Of a stretch of 64,000 nucleotides of DNA, positions 24,646 through 34,267 are shown piece by piece (position 1 is the stretch's first letter; each line of letters starts with the position of its first letter). The notes under the pieces are model-generated. The model did no database searches. It had not been told where the DNA came from and was given only the letters and a program-made list of their open reading frames with translations. Made by a program: the position numbers and the translations under genes. The stretch is from DATHBD01 sp035296325 (GTDB lineage Bacteria > Actinomycetota > Actinomycetes > Mycobacteriales > Micromonosporaceae). The stretch covers positions 310,001 to 374,000 of the forward strand of contig DATHBD010000023.1 of assembly GCA_035296325.1 (NCBI GenBank). Direction: 5' to 3'.

Positions 24646-25025
24646 TGAGAACGCTTGTATGTTTCCGCACCGAGCAGGGTGCCTATGCGCTCCCGGTCGA
24701 GTCCACGGTTGCGGTCCGGCTGGCGTCAGGGCTGGTGCCGCTGCCCGGCTCCTTCCCGGACGTGGCCGGCGTCCTGCCGGGTCAGCCGCCGTTGACCGTG
24801 CTGACCACATTGGGCCGCGGCCGTCATCACGTGCTCGTGGTGCGGTCACACGGACGGGACTACGGTCTGCTCGTCGACGAGGTGACCGGCCTGCGGCTGG
24901 TCTCCTCGGACGATGTCGGGCCGCCCCCCACCGGTCAGGACCGGCGGTTCTTCACCGGCATGCTGCAACGCGACAGCGAGGTCGTCCTGATCGCCGATCC
25001 GGTGGCCCTGGCAGGTCAGCTGTGA
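24642..25025 (+). CDS. cheW: CheW adaptor (second copy, WspD-like)
   Basis: This protein of about 127 residues is a single, somewhat divergent CheW domain: TLVCFRTEQGAYALPVESTV, a core with LPGSFPDVAGVLPGQPPLTVL and a C-terminal RDSEVVLIADPVALAGQL. It is a second adaptor, as in Wsp systems, which carry two CheW proteins. Translation may begin at GTG 24642 (four-base overlap with cheR) or ATG 24645 (one-base overlap). It overlaps the next gene by GTGA. Confidence 0.88.
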   Translation: MMRTLVCFRTEQGAYALPVESTVAVRLASGLVPLPGSFPDVAGVLPGQPPLTVLTTLGRGRHHVLVVRSHGRDYGLLVDEVTGLRLVSSDDVGPPPTGQDRRFFTGMLQRDSEVVLIADPVALAGQL

Positions 25026-26005
25026 CCGGGCCCGCCACGATCCTGGTCGCGGAGGACTCGCTGGTGATCCGCGCCGTGGTCCGCAGTCAGCTGGAGGAGC
25101 AGGGGTACCGGGTGGTGGAGGCTGCGGACGGTGAGAGCGCGTTGAGCCACTGCGCCGAAATTCGACCCGACGCCGTGCTGCTCGACATCGAGATGCCTGG
25201 TCTGGACGGACACGAGGTGCTGGTCCGATTGAAGGCTGACCCGGCGCTGACCGACATCCCGGTGGTGTTCCTCACCGGACGGACCGGCACCATCGACATG
25301 GTGCAGGGATTGCGGGCCGGGGCCCATGACTACCTCAAGAAGCCGTTCGAGCCGGCGGAACTGATTGCCCGCATCGGCGGCGCGGTGCGCATCAAGCGGC
25401 TGCAGGACCAGCTGCGCGAGCGCAACGCCGAACTGCATGCGCTGAGCCGGACGGACGCGCTGACCGGCACGTTCAACCGACGCCATATGGACGCCGAACT
25501 CACCCGGCTGATCAGCGCCGCCCGCCGGCACAATCAGATGCACTCGGTGATCATGTTTGACATCGATCATTTCAAGCAGGTCAACGACGCCGAGGGGCAT
25601 CCGGGCGGCGACATCGTGCTGCAGGAGTTCGCCCGCCGGGTGCTCGCCTCGGTGCGCACCGAAGACATCGTCGGGCGTTGGGGTGGTGAGGAGTTCCTGG
25701 CCATCCTGCCGATGACCAACATCGAGGGAGCGGCCCACCTCGCTGAGCGGGTGCGCGCCGCGGTCGGGGATCTGCCGGTATCCATCGCCGGCCACGACCG
25801 GGCAATCACCGTCAGCGCCGGCTGTGCCTGCGCGCAGGGTCGGGGGGTGGTGGACCTGGTACATCGGGCGGACGCCGCCCTGTACGCGGCAAAGGCGGCC
25901 GGCCGCAATCGGGTCGCTGTCGCGGGCGACGAAGCGACGGCGCGTTGGCCGGCGGTCGTGCAACGGCCGGAGCCCGCGGACGGAGCCGGTTCGCTGCCGC
26001 CCTGA
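25022..26005 (+). CDS. Receiver-GGDEF diguanylate cyclase (WspR-like)
   Basis: This 327-residue response regulator has a receiver (1-120; acidic Glu11-Asp12, phospho-acceptor Asp55 in LLDIEMPGLDG, Lys-Pro in YLKKPF), a coiled linker and a GGDEF-family cyclase (about 140-300). The active site is GGEEF (221-225), and the inhibitory I-site RTED (212-215) has the standard five-residue spacing, so it should make c-di-GMP and be product-inhibited. The domain order is that of WspR. It is the last gene of the operon, starting with GTG in the stop of cheW; the final 25 residues are disordered. Confidence 0.94.
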   Translation: MTGPATILVAEDSLVIRAVVRSQLEEQGYRVVEAADGESALSHCAEIRPDAVLLDIEMPGLDGHEVLVRLKADPALTDIPVVFLTGRTGTIDMVQGLRAGAHDYLKKPFEPAELIARIGGAVRIKRLQDQLRERNAELHALSRTDALTGTFNRRHMDAELTRLISAARRHNQMHSVIMFDIDHFKQVNDAEGHPGGDIVLQEFARRVLASVRTEDIVGRWGGEEFLAILPMTNIEGAAHLAERVRAAVGDLPVSIAGHDRAITVSAGCACAQGRGVVDLVHRADAALYAAKAAGRNRVAVAGDEATARWPAVVQRPEPADGAGSLPP

Positions 26006-26066
26006 CCGGTCGGCCGCCGCGGCGCCGGGCCGGCGTACACCGCCAGGTGCACGCCGGACACCTGCG

Positions 26067-27647
26067 TCAGGACCCCTGGGCGAAGCGGATCAGGTCGTGC
26101 ATCGCGAACGTGCCGGCGGTGCGCGCGATGGGCGCGGTCGGCTGCCACCCCTTCGCGTGAAGGTACGAGTTCTTGTCGGCGTCGAGGATTCCCAGGATCA
26201 CCTCGGCTACGATCCGGCCGCCCACCGGGCCGAGCTGTCTGCCGGACTTCTTCAGCTCCGCCTCGCGCAGGATGTAGAACCACAGCGGCGCCTCCCCGCC
26301 CCAGCCGGGGTCGTCCGGCTTTGGCACGCCCAGTTCGCCGTTCGACAACGCGGGGATCCCCATCGCGCGCGCGACGGCCTGGCCGGAGGGCAACCCGAGA
26401 CGCTTGCCGCGGATCAGGTTCCGCTCCGCCAACGACCTGACGCCGTTGTCGGGGACGACCGGAAGGGTGAACAGCGGGCTGGAAAGCCTGGCATCGATGA
26501 GTCTTGCCAGGTTACCGCCGCTCGCCGGAATGTCCGGTGACGGGAAGAACCGCGGCCAGTCGATCTTGAACCGGGCCGGCACGGGCTGGGAGCCGCGCAG
26601 GTCCGAACCGGCGGTGCCGAAGATGAAGGCGAAATTCCCAGCGTTCATGAGGTAGCCGTTGCGGACCATGCTGTGCCCGAACCGGAATGCCGCCACCGAG
26701 TACTCGATGGGCATCATCGGACGGCCCGGGTTCTTCGGCTTGTAGAACTGCCGCTTCATCGCCGGCTTCGTCCGGTCCGCGCCCAGGAAGTCCTGCACCA
26801 CATCATTGCCGACGAGCACCCGGAGGAAGTCGTGCACGATGATCCACTGGAAGTGCAGCCGGGTGAGGCGTTGGGCGTCCGCGAAGGTTTTCGCCAGCCC
26901 GGTGGACAGGCACCGGTTGTGGAACTGCAGAAACAGCAGGTGGAGCTGGGCGACGATGAGGTTTTCGTCGTTGCGCGCATCGCCGCACATGGCGGTGCCG
27001 TCGCCGTTGCGGGGAAGGTCGTCCACGCCCTGTGAGTTCTTCGCGACCAGGAGCCGGATACCGTCCTTCTCGTACAGTTGCGGATCGGCGGTGGGTCCCC
27101 TGCCGTACACCGAACCCAGGTCGAAGAGCGGCGTGTCGAAGTTCGTCAGCGCCTTCACGTCGGTGTTCTGCTGGGGGAGTGGAGTCCGGTCGAGGGTCAT
27201 GTCGTGGTCGATGAACTGGCCCAGGAAGGTGTAGCCGGCCATCACCGACGGGTTGTCCAGGTTCGGTGACGGGTTGGCCTCACGCATCTGGGCCGCGAGG
27301 TCGGTGAGCAGGGGATCTGGCGGCGCGTAGGCCGGCGCATCCTTGAACATCACCCCGAAGCGGGCCTCGTGCGACCGCCCGGACGTGACAGCGATGTCAC
27401 TGCCGCGCGGGTCACCGAGCGCGTGCTTCCATGCCCCCGGGGGCGTGGCGGCCGGTTGGGCGGAAACGTCCGTTGCCGCGACATCGGCGCCGCCCGCGGT
27501 CTCCGCGCCCAGGGCCGCTCCTCCCACCGCCGCCGTTGCGATGCCGGCGGCAGTGGCCGCGAGGACGCCTCGGCGGGTCCATGCGCCTTCCCTCGGCGGA
27601 GGCTCGGATGTGGTCGGATCCGAGGCGTGCTGGACTTCAGAGCTCAC
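26067..27647 (-). CDS. Secreted animal-type haem peroxidase
   Basis: This 526-residue protein has a likely twin-arginine signal (TRRGVLAATAAG, residues about 24-50). The body shows animal haem peroxidase (An_peroxidase) hallmarks: distal His in FIDHDMTLDRTP, the CGDARNDENLIVAQLHLLFLQFHN stretch with the catalytic Arg, and proximal His in FRFGHSMVRNGY. Such enzymes oxidise halides or organic substrates with peroxide; bacterial substrates are mostly unknown. The GTG start at 27647 follows AGGGAGAA by 6 bases. It is convergent with the chemosensory operon. Confidence 0.9.
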   Translation of the reverse strand: MSSEVQHASDPTTSEPPPREGAWTRRGVLAATAAGIATAAVGGAALGAETAGGADVAATDVSAQPAATPPGAWKHALGDPRGSDIAVTSGRSHEARFGVMFKDAPAYAPPDPLLTDLAAQMREANPSPNLDNPSVMAGYTFLGQFIDHDMTLDRTPLPQQNTDVKALTNFDTPLFDLGSVYGRGPTADPQLYEKDGIRLLVAKNSQGVDDLPRNGDGTAMCGDARNDENLIVAQLHLLFLQFHNRCLSTGLAKTFADAQRLTRLHFQWIIVHDFLRVLVGNDVVQDFLGADRTKPAMKRQFYKPKNPGRPMMPIEYSVAAFRFGHSMVRNGYLMNAGNFAFIFGTAGSDLRGSQPVPARFKIDWPRFFPSPDIPASGGNLARLIDARLSSPLFTLPVVPDNGVRSLAERNLIRGKRLGLPSGQAVARAMGIPALSNGELGVPKPDDPGWGGEAPLWFYILREAELKKSGRQLGPVGGRIVAEVILGILDADKNSYLHAKGWQPTAPIARTAGTFAMHDLIRFAQGS

Positions 27648-27841
27648 GAGTTCTCCCTGCGGAACGGTCTAAGTATGAGGAATCGCCGCAGAAGGCGATA
27701 ATCACCATGAAATAGACACCCTGGCGCCATCGCTTGTCGTGTTGCACTCGCTGGCGGACCGAATGGAAGAGACTGCTGACCGAACGGTCGACCCTGCGTC
27801 TGTCAAATCGGGCGCATCCGGGTGAATAGCAAAGGACGGCC

Positions 27842-30121
27842 GTGTCCTGCCCGCTGCAACGAATGGCATTTGCGGAGGCCCCACAATGCCGCCACGCAAT
27901 TGGCACCCGCACCGGTGATACGAGCCGGTGGTGCCGCGCACGTTTTCCTTCATCGGCGCCGCTCCCGGCCGATGCTCCGGTTGTGGCCGACGATGCTCAC
28001 CGCGCACGGGGCACGGTGTGGATCACCACCGGCCTCGCGGCGTTGAGCGCCGCCTGGTATGCGCAGGCCGAACCGGTCGGGGCGGGCGCGGCGGCGATCG
28101 GCTATGCGGTCGCAGCGCTGAGCGGCATCATCGCCTGTGTCGCCGTGCACCGGCTCCGCCCGGCGGTGCCGCTCCACCCGGCCGGGCGGCGCTTCTGGCT
28201 CGGGCTGCTCATCGCCATCGGGTCCGTGAGCATCGGCTACCTGGTCCTGGCCGCCGAGATCGGCGGACGGGCGTCGGGTGCATCGCCACCGGCCATGGCC
28301 ATCCCGGCGGCCGTGGCGGTGACCTTCGGGTTCGGCATCGCGATGTTGGCCGTCGCCCAGGTGCCCGCCGCCGCCCGTGGCCGTGCGGAGCGGTGGCAGA
28401 TCCACCTCGACCGCACGATCGCTTCGCTCGGTTGCGCGACGGCCCTGTGGTACTTCGCGGTCCTTCCGATGCTCACCGCCCCGGCCGGCGACCTCGGCGG
28501 CGTGCCGGCCCACGCCCTGCTCGTGCCGGTCGCCGCGGTGCTGATCGCGCTCGGCGTGCGGGCGAGGACACACTTGCGGGGCCCGCCCGGCGACCTGCCG
28601 AACCGGCTTCATGCGGTGTTGCCCTCTGTCGCCATCGGCGCGGTCAGCGGGGCGCTGCTCGCGGTCGCGTTCGGTCGTCCGCACTGGCCGGTCCGATCGG
28701 TTGTACTGGCTGCGGTGGCCGTCACCGCGCTCGTCGCGGTACGCCAGTTGCTCGCCTACCAGGGCTATGCCCGACTGGCCCGGGACGTGCGCGCCAAAGA
28801 TGACCGGTTGCACTACGCGGCCACCCATGACGGGCTGACCGGCCTGGCCAACCGCGCGCTTTTCCGGGAGCGGCTCGCGGCTGCGCTCCGGCAGGACTCC
28901 GGCGCCACCGTCCTCGTGCTGGAGCTGGGTGGCTGCGAGACGGTCAACGAGTCGCTCGGTCAGGACGTGGGCGACGGGCTGCTCGGGTCCGTGGCGGTCG
29001 CTATCCGCGCCGCGGTGCAGAATGACGGCCTGCCGGCGCGAACCGGCCGCGACGAGTTCGCGGTGCTGCTCGCGGGCGCCGCTCCGGCCGGCGAAACCGT
29101 TGCCGAGCGCCTGCTCGACGCCCTCAGCCGCCCGATCGGCGAGCACCGGCTCATGGTGCAGGCGAGTGTCGGCATCGCCACCGCTGCTGCCGACACCTCA
29201 CCGGACGGTGTGGTGCACCACGCGTGCGCCGCCATGCACGCCGCCAAGCAACGCGGCAATGCCGGCTATATCAGGTACCTGCCGGGTATGGAGGAGCCCG
29301 CCCGGGCTCAGATCGAACTCGGGCGTGACCTCCGCCGGGCGCTCGACGCCGGAGAGTTCCGCCTGGTGTACCAGCCGATCATCGGCCTCGATGCCGGCCA
29401 GGTGATCGGCGTCGAGGCCCTGGTGCGGTGGGATCACCCGACGCGCGGGACGATACCGCCGGGCGATTTCGTCCCCGTCGCGGAACGGACCGGCCTCATC
29501 GTGCCGCTCGGTCGGTACGTGCTCCGGGAGGCCTGTCGTCAGGCCGCCACCTGGATCGCCGAGTTCGGACCCGATGCGTTGCAGAAGATCGCTCCGAATG
29601 TGTCGGCCCGGCAACTGCACGAGCCGGACTTCGTTGCCGAGGTCGCCGCCGCGCTGTCGGACAGCGGGTTGTCGTGCGACCGGCTCGTCCTCGAACTGAC
29701 CGAGTCCGCCGTGCTGCGTGGCAGTCAGATTTCCCGGACGCTGCACGAACTGGACCGCATGGGCATCAAGCTCGCGCTGGACGATTTCGGTACCGGCGAG
29801 TCCTCGCTGAGCCTGCTGCGATCAATCCCGGTGGCCATCATCAAGTTGGACAAGTCGTTCGTCGACGGGATCGAGATCGACGATTCCTGCCTGGCCACGC
29901 GCGACGCCAGGCAGGCGGTCGCTCGGGCGGTGATCCAGCTCGCCGGCGCACTGGGGTTGGACGCCGTTGCCGAGGGTATCGAGAACGCCGCCCAGGTGGA
30001 CCGGCTGCGTGAGTTCGGGTACAGCCTGGGACAGGGTTTCCACCTGGCCCGCCCGATGTCGGCGGAGGACATGTCGCAGTTGCTCGCCGCCCAGCGCAGC
30101 GTGCTGTCTACTGCCGCGTGA
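27842..30121 (+). CDS. Membrane GGDEF/EAL protein, likely phosphodiesterase
   Basis: This 759-residue protein has about eight N-terminal membrane helices (about 60-310), then a GGDEF domain (about 325-480) and an EAL domain (about 490-755). The GGDEF half is decayed: the signature is GRDEF, the metal Asp of the first motif reads LELGG, and NESLGQ replaces ND..GH. The EAL half is complete: EALVRW, NVSARQL, ELTES, DDFGTG, IKLDKSF, EGIE and GQGFHLARP. It should degrade c-di-GMP, with the GGDEF half perhaps sensing GTP. AAAGGA supports GTG 27842, though the first 55 residues are unusual and a later GTG (27983) is possible. Confidence 0.88.
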   Translation: MSCPLQRMAFAEAPQCRHAIGTRTGDTSRWCRARFPSSAPLPADAPVVADDAHRARGTVWITTGLAALSAAWYAQAEPVGAGAAAIGYAVAALSGIIACVAVHRLRPAVPLHPAGRRFWLGLLIAIGSVSIGYLVLAAEIGGRASGASPPAMAIPAAVAVTFGFGIAMLAVAQVPAAARGRAERWQIHLDRTIASLGCATALWYFAVLPMLTAPAGDLGGVPAHALLVPVAAVLIALGVRARTHLRGPPGDLPNRLHAVLPSVAIGAVSGALLAVAFGRPHWPVRSVVLAAVAVTALVAVRQLLAYQGYARLARDVRAKDDRLHYAATHDGLTGLANRALFRERLAAALRQDSGATVLVLELGGCETVNESLGQDVGDGLLGSVAVAIRAAVQNDGLPARTGRDEFAVLLAGAAPAGETVAERLLDALSRPIGEHRLMVQASVGIATAAADTSPDGVVHHACAAMHAAKQRGNAGYIRYLPGMEEPARAQIELGRDLRRALDAGEFRLVYQPIIGLDAGQVIGVEALVRWDHPTRGTIPPGDFVPVAERTGLIVPLGRYVLREACRQAATWIAEFGPDALQKIAPNVSARQLHEPDFVAEVAAALSDSGLSCDRLVLELTESAVLRGSQISRTLHELDRMGIKLALDDFGTGESSLSLLRSIPVAIIKLDKSFVDGIEIDDSCLATRDARQAVARAVIQLAGALGLDAVAEGIENAAQVDRLREFGYSLGQGFHLARPMSAEDMSQLLAAQRSVLSTAA

Positions 30122-30240
30122 GCCGGGAGCTGGCGTTCATGCAGTGTTCGACCGGACGCTCCGGTGTCCGTGGTTGATCGTGGGTTTCCATCGGATTCGT
30201 CGGACCGGAATCGGCCGGTCCACGACCCGGGAGGTCCCCT

Positions 30241-31473
30241 GTGCGTAGATCTTTGGCGATGCTGGTGGTCGGCGCGGTAACCGCCGTCGTGCCGGGCGCC
30301 GCCCCGGCGGCCGCCCATGGCGGCGACCGAACCGTCACCTTGCGGGCGCGTGCCCTGCTGTCCGCCACCGCCTACCAGCCCGGCCCCGTGTCGGGCACCC
30401 AACTCGACCCGGTTCCGGTCAACGGCATCACACCGCCCTTCCCGGGCCAGCCCATCCCCGGCTTTTCGGCGATCATCACCGCCACCCCCGGCGATCGCAG
30501 CGGGCGCAGACTGCTCGCGATGCCCGACAACGGCTTCGGTGCCAAGACGAACTCCGCGGACTTCCTGCTGCGCGCCTACGAGATCCAACCCCGGTACAGC
30601 ACCCACACGGTCCGCGTCAACGGGATCGTCAGCTTCCGGGACCCTGACCGGAAGGTGCCGTTTCCGATCGTCCGAGGCGAGACTGCGGAGCGACTCCTGA
30701 CCGGAGCCGACTTCGACATCGAGTCGCTGCAGCGCGACGCCCGCGGTGACCTCTGGGTCGGCGACGAGTTCGGCCCGTACCTGCTGCACCTGGACCGGAC
30801 AGGCAAGGTGCTGGACGCGCCGATCCCGCTGCCGGACGGGACGAAGTCGCCGCAGTCACCCGAACTCGGTGCGGGCGAGCAGCCCACCCTGCCCGCCAGT
30901 AGGGGTTTCGAGGCGATGGCTGTCAGCGGCGACGGTTGGACCCTCTACCCGGTGCTCGAGGGAGCCCGGATCGGGGATGCGGACCAGCGCCGGCGCGTGG
31001 TTTACGAGTTCGACATCCGGGCCAACCGGTACACCGGCCGGACCTGGACCTTCCGCGTCGACGCGCCCGAACTCGTGATCGGCGACGCCGCGATGTTGGA
31101 CAGGGACGGGCGACGCCTGATTCTCATCGAACGGGACAACGGCCAGGGCCCGACGGCGCTGGTGAAGCGGCTGGTGGTCACCGACCTGGACGCGGCTGAC
31201 GGGGCTGGGTTGCTACCCCGGCGTACCGTTGCCGACCTGCTGCATATCGCCGACCCCCGGGGCGTGTCGACCCCCGCGCGGGCGGGGGAGTACGGCGTCG
31301 GCCCGATCTTCTCCTTTCCGCTGCAGTCCGTGGAGACGGTCCTGCCGCTTCGCGGTGATCGAGTCCTGGTAGCCAACGACAACAATTTCCCCGGAAATGA
31401 CGGTCGGATCGCTGGCCGTCCGGACGACACCGAACTCATCGAGATCACCATTCCCGGACTGGCCCGTCGTTGA
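30241..31473 (+). CDS. Secreted esterase-like/phytase-like protein
   Basis: This 410-residue exported protein (signal peptide about 1-25, ending PAAAHG) matches the esterase-like activity of phytase family (PF13449-type): GFSAII, LLAMPDNGFGAKTNSADFLLRAYEI, GADFDIESLQRDARGDLWVGDEFGPYLL, GFEAMAVSGDG, and FLVANDNNFPGNDG-like ending VLVANDNNFPGNDGR. The fold is a beta-propeller; the substrate is probably a phosphate ester but is not proven. The GTG at 30241 follows GGGAGGT by 5 bases. It stands alone between a c-di-GMP enzyme and another secreted propeller protein. Confidence 0.82.
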   Translation: MRRSLAMLVVGAVTAVVPGAAPAAAHGGDRTVTLRARALLSATAYQPGPVSGTQLDPVPVNGITPPFPGQPIPGFSAIITATPGDRSGRRLLAMPDNGFGAKTNSADFLLRAYEIQPRYSTHTVRVNGIVSFRDPDRKVPFPIVRGETAERLLTGADFDIESLQRDARGDLWVGDEFGPYLLHLDRTGKVLDAPIPLPDGTKSPQSPELGAGEQPTLPASRGFEAMAVSGDGWTLYPVLEGARIGDADQRRRVVYEFDIRANRYTGRTWTFRVDAPELVIGDAAMLDRDGRRLILIERDNGQGPTALVKRLVVTDLDAADGAGLLPRRTVADLLHIADPRGVSTPARAGEYGVGPIFSFPLQSVETVLPLRGDRVLVANDNNFPGNDGRIAGRPDDTELIEITIPGLARR

Positions 31474-31786
31474 CCGAACCGCCCGGGGCAGGCCTCCCGG
31501 CCGGCGCAGTCGTGGCGTCGCGACCCGACGGTGTCTGGATTGGACGGACGTGCCCGGCGCGGTTGCCGTACTCATGACCGAACGGGTGAGGCGGGCCCTC
31601 AGCTTCCTGATCAATTGATATACGGCGGCGAATCGATATGTTTAGCGTGCTCTCGAGCCGCCGCGCTGCGAGCCGGTGATCGTGTCCGCGCCGCACGAAG
31701 AATCCTGCCGTCCATCGGATCCCGATGCCCAGGCGGCAGGCCGTGGCGGCTCATCTGTACGCGCACCCGACCACCCGAGGAGATGC
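31474..31786. other. Intergenic region with AT-rich patch
   Basis: This 313-base gap lies upstream of the secreted propeller protein. Its middle (about 31610-31650) is markedly AT-rich for this genome and probably carries the promoter. No gene is supported. GAGGAG at 31777-31782 is the SD of the following gene. Confidence 0.35.
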
Positions 31787-32938
31787 ATGAAACGCGCAAT
31801 CTGTGCCCTGACGTTGGCGGCCCTGGCCGCCGGTGTCGTGGCGACGCCCGCGCACGCGGCGACCACACAGTCCACTGTGCTGCGAGCCTGCACCGATGGG
31901 TTCATCTACCCGGACAATGTCGACATGGCGACGGACGCCAACGGGGTGGTCCACGGTTTTGCGGCCTACGGCGACAGCCCCACCTGCGGGAACCGGATCC
32001 ACTACTTCGAGGGCTCCGGTACGTCGTGGACGGCAGGTCGCACGGCTTTGTTCGGCACGGTGGTCAGCGTGGCCTATGACACCACCGGCACGTACCTGCT
32101 CTACATCAGTCAGGAGACTTCGACCACCCCGCAGCTCGTCGTCGCCAAGCGCGGCCTCGACGGCCGGACCAACCGCCTGGCGGTCGTGGCCACAGTGCCG
32201 TCAACCTCCCCCGGCGAGGGCAGCGGCAGCATCGTCGCGAAGGGCGGAAAGTGGCTCGTAGCGTTCACCGGGCCGGGCAGCGCGGCCGGCGACACCGACC
32301 TCTACCAGGCCGGCAACATGTTCGGCACGTCAACGGCCGCCACGTCCCTGGTCCGCAACAGCACCGCCGCTGACTCGTACCCGGTGCTCACCCTCGGTCC
32401 CGACGGGGCGCCCACGGTGGCCTGGCGACGGACCGTGGGTTCCACCCAGAGCATCCGGATTGCCCGCACCACAACCGGTACCTCCTGGGCCCACCAGGCG
32501 GTCGCGACCGGACCGACGGACGCCAGGTTGAGCCAGCTCGACGTCGTGGTTTCGACGGCGGGGACGTTCACCGCCTGGACCCAGTCCCGCTTCAGCGCAC
32601 ACACGGTCCAGGTGGCGGACAACCTCACCGGGTCATGGCGGGTGCAGCAGCCGCCGACCCAGTTCACCAACGGCGAAGGAGCCTGGAACCCGGTCCTGGT
32701 GGCCAGCGGCGTCAAGGTGGCGGTGGGTTACAGCACCGGAGACGAGTACCCCTCCGACGGGACGATCGTCGCCAAGCGGACCACGACGAGCGGCACGTGG
32801 ACCACGCAGCCGACCGGGATCACCGCGTCCAGCATCGACTCGACCGCCGTCGTTGGCCTCGCCGTCACGGGAAGCGCCCTCACTGTGGTCGGTGCGGTCG
32901 GCAACACCATCTACGCGTCCTCCGGGTCGACGTTCTGA
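31787..32938 (+). CDS. Secreted beta-propeller-like protein, unknown function
   Basis: This 383-residue protein has a clean signal peptide (MKRAICALTLAALAAGVVA, cleavage near AHAA). The rest is rich in Thr, Ser, Gly and Val with repeating strands. GPDGAPTVAWRR and similar blades suggest a BNR/sialidase-like propeller without recognisable catalytic residues. Two cysteines (about residues 38 and 68) could form one disulfide. I do not know its function. The ATG at 31787 is 4 bases after GAGGAG; an ATG at 31783 is out of frame. A perfect 18-bp terminator follows. Confidence 0.75.
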   Translation: MKRAICALTLAALAAGVVATPAHAATTQSTVLRACTDGFIYPDNVDMATDANGVVHGFAAYGDSPTCGNRIHYFEGSGTSWTAGRTALFGTVVSVAYDTTGTYLLYISQETSTTPQLVVAKRGLDGRTNRLAVVATVPSTSPGEGSGSIVAKGGKWLVAFTGPGSAAGDTDLYQAGNMFGTSTAATSLVRNSTAADSYPVLTLGPDGAPTVAWRRTVGSTQSIRIARTTTGTSWAHQAVATGPTDARLSQLDVVVSTAGTFTAWTQSRFSAHTVQVADNLTGSWRVQQPPTQFTNGEGAWNPVLVASGVKVAVGYSTGDEYPSDGTIVAKRTTTSGTWTTQPTGITASSIDSTAVVGLAVTGSALTVVGAVGNTIYASSGSTF

Positions 32939-32957
32939 CCTAGTGGCATGACCACCG

Positions 32958-33000
32958 GCGGGCCGGTGAGCAGAGATCAGGGCTCTGCTCACCGGCCCGC
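32958..33000 (+). terminator. Perfect 18-bp hairpin terminator
   Basis: An 18-bp perfect inverted repeat (32958-32975 with 32983-33000) has a 7-base loop and starts 19 bases after the stop codon of the propeller protein. No T-run follows, as is common in high-GC actinomycetes. Confidence 0.85.
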
Positions 33001-33251
33001 GCCTCCTCGAGGACCCCGTGTTCCGCACCGAGGGTGCTACTGCACTCAGCGGCCGGGCGAGGCGTTCCCACGCTATCCATATTTTGGGGCGGTTTCCGGG
33101 CACCGGATCCTCGCCTTCACTCAAGAGCAGCCGGAACGGGTTCGTGGCCGGCCATTACGTGCCGGGTAATTGCTCCGAGGATTGACCGACGGCTAGCTTC
33201 TGGATATGTGGTACGCGACCCCTCGGTCGCTCACCGACAGAAGGGAAAGAA

Positions 33252-33686
33252 ATGACCGTCACATCCTCCGCGGCGTCACTGTCCACGCCGATTTCTCCCC
33301 GCACCGACAAACTGCTTCGGGTGGTGCTCAAGCTGGATGCGGTGGTGACAGCCGCGAACGGGTTGATGTACCTGGCGCTGGCCGGACCCCTGCACGATGC
33401 ATTGGGAGTTCCCACCGCCGTTCTGTACCCGGTGGGGATTTTCCTGCTCCTCTACGGCGGCGCGGTGTGGGCGGTGGCCACCCGGCGCGCCATCAGCCGC
33501 CTCGCCGTGTGGGCAATCATTGCTGTCAATGTAACGTGGGCGCTCGCCAGCGCGGATGTGGTGATCACCGACGCGATGTCAGCGACCGCTCTTGGTCAGG
33601 TTTGGTTGGTTCTGCAGGCGCTGACGGTCGCCGGTTTTGCTGCGCTGCAGTACGTCGGTCTCAAGCGGAGTGCCGCCCGCCGCTGA
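33252..33686 (+). CDS. Small four-helix membrane protein
   Basis: This 144-residue protein has four hydrophobic helices (about 24-46, 55-77, 84-105, 113-134). A conserved-looking first helix reads LDAVVTAANGLMYLAL, and the C-terminus is basic. It resembles small integral membrane proteins common in actinobacteria, but no function is known to me. The ATG follows GGGAAAG closely. The next gene, also a membrane protein, begins 91 bases later and may be co-transcribed. Confidence 0.7.
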   Translation: MTVTSSAASLSTPISPRTDKLLRVVLKLDAVVTAANGLMYLALAGPLHDALGVPTAVLYPVGIFLLLYGGAVWAVATRRAISRLAVWAIIAVNVTWALASADVVITDAMSATALGQVWLVLQALTVAGFAALQYVGLKRSAARR

Positions 33687-33777
33687 GCCGACCCTGCCGG
33701 CACACCCTTCCGGGGCGGCGCCGGTTGTGCTGATGGCCCACAATGGTCCCGGTCAGCGAATGGTCCGGGGGGATGTG

Positions 33778-34200
33778 ATGGTCGTGCTCTGGCTTGCGGC
33801 GGTGGCTCTGCCGGTCGCGCTCGGCATCGTGTTGTTCGGCACACTGCTGGCATGGATCAGTGGTGATGTCGTTGCGGGGGCGGCGACGGCGATTGGCCAG
33901 TCCATCGGCGTGGCGTGGGTGACCGTGACCGTGGTACTCGTCGTCTTCGTCCGGTGGGCCGCGGCGAAGGCGGAGCGGGCCAGCCGCTTCACCGCTGACG
34001 AGCGGCCCAGGTGGTTCGGCAGCCGGGCCTGGTTTCTCGCGCTGCCGAGCGTCATGGTCGGCGCGCGACTGGTGCAGACGCGGCTGGCGGGGGAGTTCGA
34101 CGCTCTGGCGGTCGTCGCCGCACTAATCGCGGCGGTGGTGGTGACTCTGGTGACGCTCGGCGTACTTCTTGCGACGGACCGGCGCAGGGCGAGCCCTTGA
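33778..34200 (+). CDS. Small membrane protein, unknown function
   Basis: This 140-residue protein has about four hydrophobic segments separated by a basic loop (AAAKAERASRF) and a polar one (DERPRWFGSRAW). No family is recognised. The ATG at 33778 follows a G-run (33766-33772) by five bases; in-frame upstream ATGs at 33760 and 33730-33732 lack this support. Confidence 0.55.
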   Translation: MVVLWLAAVALPVALGIVLFGTLLAWISGDVVAGAATAIGQSIGVAWVTVTVVLVVFVRWAAAKAERASRFTADERPRWFGSRAWFLALPSVMVGARLVQTRLAGEFDALAVVAALIAAVVVTLVTLGVLLATDRRRASP

Positions 34201-34267
34201 CTGGATCCGCACCTCGCGACTGGGTCGGCCAGCCTGGCGAGGCTGCGGCAGGGGACCGGCTCTGTTG

